Source: Porogramme epimiltina (lineage: Eukaryota > Basidiomycota > Agaricomycetes > Polyporales > Polyporaceae). Taken from it: DNA of 15,137 nucleotides. The stretch lies in assembly GCA_900155495.1 (NCBI GenBank), contig FTLJ01001450.1, positions 1-15,137 of the forward strand. Reading direction: 5' to 3'. Below are positions 8,290 through 15,137 of the stretch, piece by piece. The notes under the pieces were generated by a model. That model worked only from the letters and a program-made list of their open reading frames with translations, did not search any database and was not told the DNA's origin. The number at the start of each line of letters is the position of its first letter. Within the stretch, counting starts at the first letter, position 1. The position numbers and the translations under genes are program-made.

Positions 8290-9672
8290 TTATACATATA
8301 CGACGAACGAGCCATCCGCAGGGTGCCACTCCGCACGCGCAGCATCGACGTCGAACGCAAGCTGGTGTTTGAGCGTGACTGCGTCCTGGGGTGCGGTAGT
8401 GCTCCCGAAGAGCTTCTGGATATCCGAGTCTGGGGAGGTGAGATCGAGGTCGAGCGCGTAGCCGTCTGCGGCGGGCGTCCCCGGCAGGCGCGGCGTCGCG
8501 AAGATGAGTCGGCGTGCTTCGACGTCGAGCGTGGTGCGCGGGATGGCTTCGCGGGTCTGAGGGGCAGGATCAGTGCGGCGTGTAGGTATGAACGGGCACA
8601 GCGAGGGTCGCGATAGCATGGCCAGGAACCGGTGTTTGAAGGACGCGTCAGTGGTAATGAGAGACTCGGTGGAGAGAACGCGACGGGACGCACGAGGTGG
8701 GGTACGGATAACGCGATGCACAGCTGGCCGCCGTCCGAGGTGGACCACGTCAGACCGGGGGTGCGGGCATGGGACGACGGGGCCGGCTGCGCGGTGGGGG
8801 GCACGTTCGTGGGAGGGGCGGGCGAGGGCTTGAGGATGCCCTTGTGGGGCGCGGCGGGCTTGGACGCCGCAGACGAGGACGAGGGGGGAAGCTCTTCGAT
8901 GAGCGGCTTGCGTGCTGCAGAAGGCCCCGATGCCGGAGATGAGCTAGCGTCTGGGGGTGCAAAGAGGGATGTCGGAATGAGCGCGGGGCGGGGTTTAAGC
9001 TTGCCCTTGGAGGCGATGTTGGGCGTGCCGATTTGTCGGGATAGAAGGAGGCCATGCTGTGCCTCTATTCGTTGGAAGGCGAGTTCTGACGTGAAGGAGT
9101 GTGAGCGATGAGGGCAGAGCGCGAGGAAGGGGAGAGTTTGGATGCGAGGAATACGGAGAAATGTGGCGCAGGATGCAAGGTGTACTCGAGTGGAGCGAAA
9201 CGGATGATGAAGGAAGGAAGGCGAGGGAGGGAGAAGGACACACCGACGAGGTAGGACTTGAGCTCGGGGGAGCGGAGGGCACGGGGTTTGAGGGCGACGT
9301 TGAAGATGGCGTCGAAGACAGCTGAGGGCTTGCCGGCTGTTGGCATGGGGGTGTGAGAGCGGCGAAGGGACGGTGGGTGATGATGGACGCACACTTATCC
9401 GTGTCAGGGCGGGGATCTGAGAGGACGAGGGGGAGGAACCAGTGTGCAGCCTGCTCGGGAGAAATGTCCGAGTGGGATGAGAGGGCGCGTTCAATGGCGG
9501 CATCTGTTCCGGGGGGAGGGGGAGGAATGTGGGAGTCCCATGCGATATTGACGAATATCTTGAGGCCTGCGGGGATGGGGAGGGGCGCGTCGAGGACGTC
9601 GTTGAGGGCCGAGGACTTGACGCAGAAGCCGGGGGTCGGCGCGAGGGTGACGGGGGTCGGGGCTGCAGCCAT
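8290..9672 (-). CDS. PIH1-domain protein (Nop17/PIH1D1-like, R2TP co-chaperone)
   Basis: Model: complement of 8290-8556, 8694-9085, 9244-9336, 9393-9672; 343 aa, with introns of 137, 158 and 56 nt and matching phases. Residues about 11-141 match the PIH1 N-terminal domain: TPGFCVKSS, LKIFVNIAWDSHIPPPP, WFLPLVLSDPRPDTDKSGKP, VFDAIFN, and ELAFQRIEAQHGLLLSR. A Pro/Ser-rich linker follows. The last about 110 residues look like the C-terminal CS-like domain (TWSTSDGGQLCIALSVPHL, then TTLDVEARRLIF, ending WHPADGSFVVYV). PIH1 proteins join Rvb1/Rvb2 and Tah1/RPAP3 with Hsp90 to assemble snoRNPs, RNA polymerases and PIKK kinases. The start at 9672 is chosen because it lies just before the domain. In-frame ATGs at 9912 and 9936 would add 80-88 low-complexity residues and run into the neighbour's promoter. 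Confidence 0.87.
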
Positions 9673-9834
9673 GGGGGGTATGGGATTGGAATCAGGGCTG
9701 AGAGGCGCAGGGTCCGGCTGGCCACTGGCGGGCGATGACGCAGAGCGAGTGGCAGTGCTGCTTTTGCGAAAACGAAAATGAGGATAGGCGCCGGGAGGGA
9801 GTGGCGGGTGGTGTCTGGCTGGCGTGGTCTCATC

Positions 9835-9854
9835 TGACTCCGAAAGCCTGACTC
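9835..9854 (+). promoter_or_regulatory. Pair of TGACTC sites (Gcn4/Cpc1-type)
   Basis: TGACTC occurs at 9835-9840 and 9849-9854 in the same orientation, starts 14 bases apart, about 175 bases before the DAHP synthase TATA box. TGACTC is the core bound by Gcn4/Cpc1 bZIP activators of general amino-acid control, and DAHP synthase genes are known targets in other fungi. That these sites function here is inferred. Confidence 0.5.
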
Positions 9855-10010
9855 GGACTGGGTCCCTCCCTGCTCTCCTCCTTGCCTCCACGCTCTCGCC
9901 CGCCGGACCCATCTCCTTCCCGTCATCGCCCAACATGGCTCAACCAGCGCCCGCAGCCCAGCCCCCAAAGACCCCCTTCAGATTCCGTCCGTCCCCCCGT
10001 CTCCGTCTCG

Positions 10011-10017
10011 TATAAAA
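10011..10017 (+). promoter_or_regulatory. TATA box of DAHP synthase gene
   Basis: TATAAAA lies 72 bases before the ATG, in otherwise very GC-rich sequence. This position allows a leader of roughly 30-50 bases. It is the only clear TATA box I see in the window. Confidence 0.65.
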
Positions 10018-10038
10018 CACACCCGCCCGCTGACCCTC

Positions 10039-10070
10039 CCCCCACACATCCCCCACACATCCCCCACACA
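10039..10070 (+). repeat. Three-copy 11-bp tandem repeat in leader
   Basis: CCCCCACACAT is repeated from 10039, 10050 and 10061 (the last copy lacks the final T). It falls between the TATA box and the ATG, probably in the 5' leader. Function is unknown. Confidence 0.8.
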
Positions 10071-10088
10071 GCACTCCCCGAGCGCGAC

Positions 10089-11690
<1,602 letters not shown>

Positions 11691-11696
11691 CCCGGG

Positions 11697-11717
11697 ATGG
11701 CCCATGGCCCATGGCCC
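11697..11717 (+). repeat. ATGGCCC x3 tandem repeat
   Basis: Three exact 7-base units followed by a variant (ATGGACCC) begin six bases after the DAHP synthase stop codon, in the 3' untranslated region. Confidence 0.85.
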
Positions 11718-11906
11718 ATGGACCCTGGGGCAGGCGCTGGGGGGGGGAAAGGCGCCAGGTGCGGAGGAGCGTGGGGAAGGATCGACGTTTAGTGCGGGAC
11801 GTAACAGCGGAAGTTGTACGATGGGTTGTTGTGTGTACTTACTCTCGCCCGACGGCGCGCCTGTCAAAACACTCGCATTTGTAAAACTAGGAACGGGGAA
11901 CGTGGT

Positions 11907-11920
11907 CGCGCGCGCGCGCG
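11907..11920. repeat. (CG)7 alternating tract
   Basis: Seven consecutive CG dinucleotides lie in the gene-free region. Alternating CG of this length can adopt Z-DNA in vitro. No function is implied. Confidence 0.8.
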
Positions 11921-12256
11921 CATCATCAGATCCGCCCCGACCAGATCGTTCAGACTTTTTTTCTCGCATCTGACTCGGGCTTGGGCTCTCGGGGCCTGGG
12001 TATGTCGTCATAGGTTGGTCACGCGTATACGAAACACCCGCGCGACGCTGGTTTGGGTGCCAGCGTCCGCTCGCTTTCTGTGCGCATACATTGCTGTGGT
12101 GGGGGGCTGCTGCGAGCCCTGCCGTCGGTTACTGCGCTTGTATATTATGTCAGCCTACCTGCAAAGTCTGCCGGGTGGCGGATACCCCGGCGGCACGGCG
12201 TAATCTGTAGGATTTACTTGTAGCCCACGGCATCGACGTCAAGGGGAATGGTATAC

Positions 12257-12277
12257 GGCGAAAAATAATTTTTCGCC
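12257..12277. repeat. Perfect inverted repeat with AT-rich core
   Basis: Left arm GGCGAAAAAT (12257-12266), a single central A, and right arm ATTTTTCGCC (12268-12277) are exact reverse complements over 10 bases. It lies in the middle of the convergent gap. It could be a dimeric protein site, a hairpin near a 3' end, or chance. Confidence 0.7.
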
Positions 12278-12353
12278 ACACATGAGTATGACGTGCTAAT
12301 AGTTCATGGTAAGACGTAGCTGGCGGCCGAGGCAGGGTTCCTGGGAAGTAAGT

Positions 12354-12369
12354 AGCAGTAGTAGTAGTA
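12354..12369. repeat. Short AGT trinucleotide repeat
   Basis: An imperfect run of AGT units (AGCAGTAGTAGTAGTA) lies in the gene-free region. Confidence 0.7.
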
Positions 12370-12904
12370 CGACAGTGATGAGTGATTAATACAGCAGCGA
12401 GAGAACGGAACAGCGGCCCCTCCTTCGTCCTCTCCATCCCCTCAGAGGCGTGCAAGTGCTCGCAGGCGCGGGGTGCACCATCCGGTCTAATCTACGAGAG
12501 TCTAGGGGACGGCGACCGCACCGCGCGAGAGTAGTGGTAAGAGAGGTTAGTGACTAGTAGGTACCAAGAGCAGTAGGGGTAGACGGGCAGCAAGACGTCG
12601 TGGGTGGGGTCCGTGCGTACATAGCATCAGATACGGGCTGATCGCAGCGGTGACGATGGAAGGCAGATAGGGAGGGATAAGTACGGCGCGACGGACGATG
12701 GGCGATGGGGACAAGATGGGGAGAGATACAGTCGAGATGGGGGAAAGACAGTTATTAAATACATTACGTGGCGCCCGTGAGGTTGTTCGATTCCTTTTCC
12801 TTGCTACACTGTGGACACGTCGTCGCGTCAGCACGAGGCGAAAGGCTGGGAGCAGGGAGAAGGGGACGCACCGATCCATATTAAATACTCAATAATAAGC
12901 ATCA

Positions 12905-14725
12905 TTACGCGGCGAAGGAGGCTTTCCAGAAGCCACCGGGGCCTTTTGGGGTCGTGCCGGAGTCGTCGACGAAGCCGTCGACGGCGGACGCGGACGACGA
13001 GAGGGGCGACGCGCTCCCGCTCTCGCTCAGCGTGCGCGGCGACGTGGCGGCGGTCTGCGCGTAGGGCGATGTCGGAGACGTGCGCGTGGACGAGAAGCTG
13101 AAGCTCTCGTCGCCGTCCATGCGCCAGATGGAGCCGACGCTGGCGTTCGCCCCGGCGCTGGAACGCGTGAGGGAGCTGAACGACGACGCGGAGGACTTGC
13201 GGACGGGCACGCCCATGGTGCGGCGGCTGGGCGTGGTGGGGAGCGCGGCGTGGCCGGAGCGCGAGGTGCCGGGGGTGAGGACGTAGTGCGTGTCCTCGGA
13301 GGAGCCGTCGAAGGTGAGCTCGGGGGAGGGAGAGGAGAGGGGCGACGCGGCGGGGGACTGCTCGTGCACGATGTCCTGCAGGAAGGAGGGCAACAGGGGG
13401 TGCGTCTGGGGGCTGGAGGAGAGCGCGGAAAGGAGTGCGGCGCGCTGGGTGCTGCGGTCCTGTGACATGCCGAGGCCCATGCTAGAAGAGGTCTGGTAGA
13501 TCGGGGACGTCTTCTCTTGCTCGGAGAGAGGGAGAGGCGACAGGAGAGGCGAGGAGCCGCGGCTGGCACCGATGCTCTCTGGGAAACGGGCAGAGTAGGG
13601 CGGAGCACTCAGGGGCGGGTGCTGCATGTGCAGCGGCTGGGTGGCCGACTGGGAGGGGACGCCGTTGAGGTCGAGGGCGTTGAAGTTGTTCGAGAGTACG
13701 TTGGCGAGGAGGGCAATGCGCTCGGCCTGGACGGCAGCTGAAATAGAGTCACCGTTCCCCTCAGCATCTGGGGGAAAGTGGTCAGCACGAGGCGCGGAGA
13801 TCGTGGGGCGGATGAACGAACAAGGGTAGCATGTCTGGCAGACCTTGCGGCGACGCCAGTTGTGGTAGTTGCACTTCCCGCAGACCCAGTCGCCAGGCTG
13901 CTTCTCCGCCGCGCCCTTGTTGCCGGTGTTGATGATGGGCGGGTACTACGACATCGCACGTCAGGAGAGACAGGGAAGGTGGCGCGGACAGGCACACGTA
14001 CCGTCATGAGCGCGCAGTCCATGGGGCGGATCTGGTTCGAGTCCGGGATCGGCTCGTTGTCCGGCCAGTACATGACGCAGGGCGTGAGGGGGTCCCTCGA
14101 GATGTTGCGGACACGGCCGCCGACGCTGAGGGCGCGGCCAGAGGGCGTGAGGGGCGGGTACTGGGGAGGCGGGGCCTTGGCAGGCATCTGGGCTTGGGCG
14201 GCGGCGAGGGCGTTGGACGCGGCGTGCATGGGGAAGCGAGGGCCGGTGGTGGGAGGGGCCGAGATGGGCGGGGAGTGGGGGGCGCTTTGGGTGCTGTTGA
14301 AGCGGGTGGCAAAGCGCGGGGACGGGTAGGAGACCTGGAAGGACGGGGAGAGCATCGGGTCGGCCGTCGGCGGGAGGGCGCCTGCAGTGCGGAGGCGGCC
14401 ACACGCGATGCACGCGTTGTTACGCCTTGGGGCGGGAGGATAAGCACGCGCGGGAGACGTGAAAACACGAGTAAAACTTACTGGAAGTTGTGCGCGCCGC
14501 ACTGAGCGGCGGAGCACCTGCAATAGGAAGATGAGAACGCGGCGTGGATGGGGGAGGAGGGGCGACGTACATCCAGTCGCCGAGCCTGAAGCTCGTTTTT
14601 GGGTTAGGGGGGTTGCTGGAGATGGTGAAAGGCTGCATGGTCTCTGCAGCCTCTGCGAGGGAGGCTGGGACGGGACGGGGGACGTGAAGCGGGTTGGGTG
14701 CGCGGATAGTGGAGTAGATGTGCAT
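12905..14725 (-). CDS. Protein with two RanBP2-type zinc fingers and Ser/Pro-rich C-terminal half
   Basis: Model: complement of 12905-13767, 13822-13945, 14002-14425, 14482-14517, 14571-14725; 533 aa, introns 53-56 nt with matching phases. Finger 1: GDW at 49-51, with C53, C58, C69 and C72 (Cx4C-x10-Cx2C) and the Asn-Phe typical of the fold. Finger 2: GDW at 223-225, with C227, C230, C241 and C244 (Cx2C-x10-Cx2C) and RRR at 236-238. Such fingers usually bind single-stranded RNA or ubiquitin. The segment before finger 2 contains VMYWPDNEPIPDSNQIRPMD. After finger 2 comes a helix-prone stretch, AVQAERIALLANVLSNNFNALDL, then about 250 Ser/Pro/Thr-rich residues with many SP sites, suggesting phosphorylation. 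The start is the first ATG in the open frame; another at 14638 would drop 29 residues. Intron 4 (13768-13821) is 54 nt with no in-frame stop and could be retained. Confidence 0.85.
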
Positions 14726-15137
14726 GTCTGGGCCTGGGGGGGCGCGGGGACGTGCCGTGTTTCGGTCCTGGCACGATGGGTGAGCGCGAGAGGGGGGGAA
14801 AAGGAAAGGAGGGGGCTTGCCTGGGGGTCCGAATTGAGACGACGGAGGGTCGGGAGGAACGCGACCTCTGACTCTGGGGCGGGGGCGACGGAAAAGAGGT
14901 CGCAGGAGAGAGAGAGGGCGGTGAGCGCCTGGGGAGGGTTGAGCGGGTGCAGGAGGAGAAAAAAGAGAGGGGCGCACGTCTTGGCGGGTGGGGAACGAGG
15001 CCCAGATTGCGGGCGGAGGCGGGTTGGGGGGCGTGGGGCGAGGGAGGAGCGGGGTGGGCGGGGGCAGATTTAGCTGGACGGGGGGAGGCGGGGAGACGAG
15101 GACAAGGGGGCGAGGGCGAGGACGAGGACTCAGATGA
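14726..15137 (-). promoter_or_regulatory. Upstream region of the zinc-finger gene, to right edge
   Basis: These 412 bases precede the chosen start. The minus strand is C-rich with C/T tracts and has no clear TATA box. The frame stays open for about 80 codons upstream of 14725 but contains no ATG. An AG at about 14733-14734 could be the acceptor of a leader intron. No other gene is supported up to the edge. Confidence 0.4.

Larger units (their letters stand above)
9673..10088. promoter_or_regulatory. Divergent promoter between PIH1-like gene and DAHP synthase
   Basis: The region is 416 bases between opposing start codons. It contains two TGACTC sites, a TATA box and a short tandem repeat in the probable DAHP synthase leader, each listed separately. 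The part nearest the PIH1 start stays open in the PIH1 frame, so an upstream extension of that gene cannot be ruled out. Confidence 0.55.
11691..12904. other. 1.2-kb convergent gene-free region
   Basis: The largest gap in the window lies between the stop codons of DAHP synthase (plus) and the zinc-finger gene (minus). The longest open frames (11814-12203 plus, 12150-12455 minus, 12547-12879 minus) show no recognisable motifs and no coding-like composition. I see no tRNA. It holds the two 3' ends, simple repeats and a perfect palindrome at 12257-12277. A non-coding RNA is possible but not shown. Confidence 0.5.

Noticed and set aside
11814..12203. 129-codon plus-strand open frame in the large gap
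   Set aside because: Arg/Cys-rich product with no family motif, no coding-like third-position bias, and it overlaps the expected DAHP synthase 3' region.
12780..12800. GTTCGATTCC resembling a tRNA B box
   Set aside because: No A box at proper distance and no cloverleaf can be drawn around it.

Overview
The window looks like GC-rich nuclear DNA from a filamentous basidiomycete, probably an agaricomycete. The genes are packed tightly on alternating strands. Almost all are broken by many short introns (mostly 48-70 nt) with GTRNGY-type donors, CTNAC-like branch sites and YAG acceptors. Coding exons end codons strongly in C or G. All products are eukaryotic housekeeping or regulatory families. 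I rebuilt seven complete gene models and one partial one by joining exons in phase and matching the joined protein to family motifs. No transcript evidence was available.

Layout from left to right. (1) 1-546, minus: the 5' part of a Ser/Pro/Ala-rich acidic protein that runs off the left edge. (2) 1099-3028, plus: a histone-fold (Bromo_TP) protein, probably a TFIID subunit of the TAF8/TAF3 type, divergent from gene 1. (3) 3667-4466, plus: a small secreted, membrane-anchored protein with a CFEM-like eight-cysteine pattern. (4) 5248-6036, minus: eIF5A, the hypusine-containing translation factor. (5) 6414-7705, plus: a two-LIM-domain CRP-like protein, divergent from eIF5A. (6) 8290-9672, minus: a PIH1-domain protein (Nop17/R2TP co-chaperone type). 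(7) 10089-11690, plus: class I DAHP synthase, the first enzyme of the shikimate pathway, divergent from PIH1, with a TATA box and two Gcn4-type TGACTC sites upstream. (8) 12905-14725, minus: a protein with two RanBP2-type zinc fingers and a long Ser/Pro-rich tail. Gaps of 0.4-1.2 kb between genes hold promoters, 3' ends, simple repeats and one perfect AT-cored palindrome.

The genes do not form a pathway or cluster. Loosely, transcription (TAF-like), translation (eIF5A), chaperoning (PIH1) and amino-acid synthesis (DAHP synthase) are neighbours, as is usual in fungal chromosomes. I found no mobile element, CRISPR array, tRNA, rRNA or evidence of a new defence or biosynthetic system. The most unusual signal is in gene structure. 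DAHP synthase needs a 4-nt exon to restore its invariant Glu-Lys-Pro-Arg motif. The first LIM domain is assembled through 21-, 12- and 8-nt exons, one of them followed by a GC-AG intron. Several introns are multiples of three without in-frame stops, so they would be easy to misannotate as coding.
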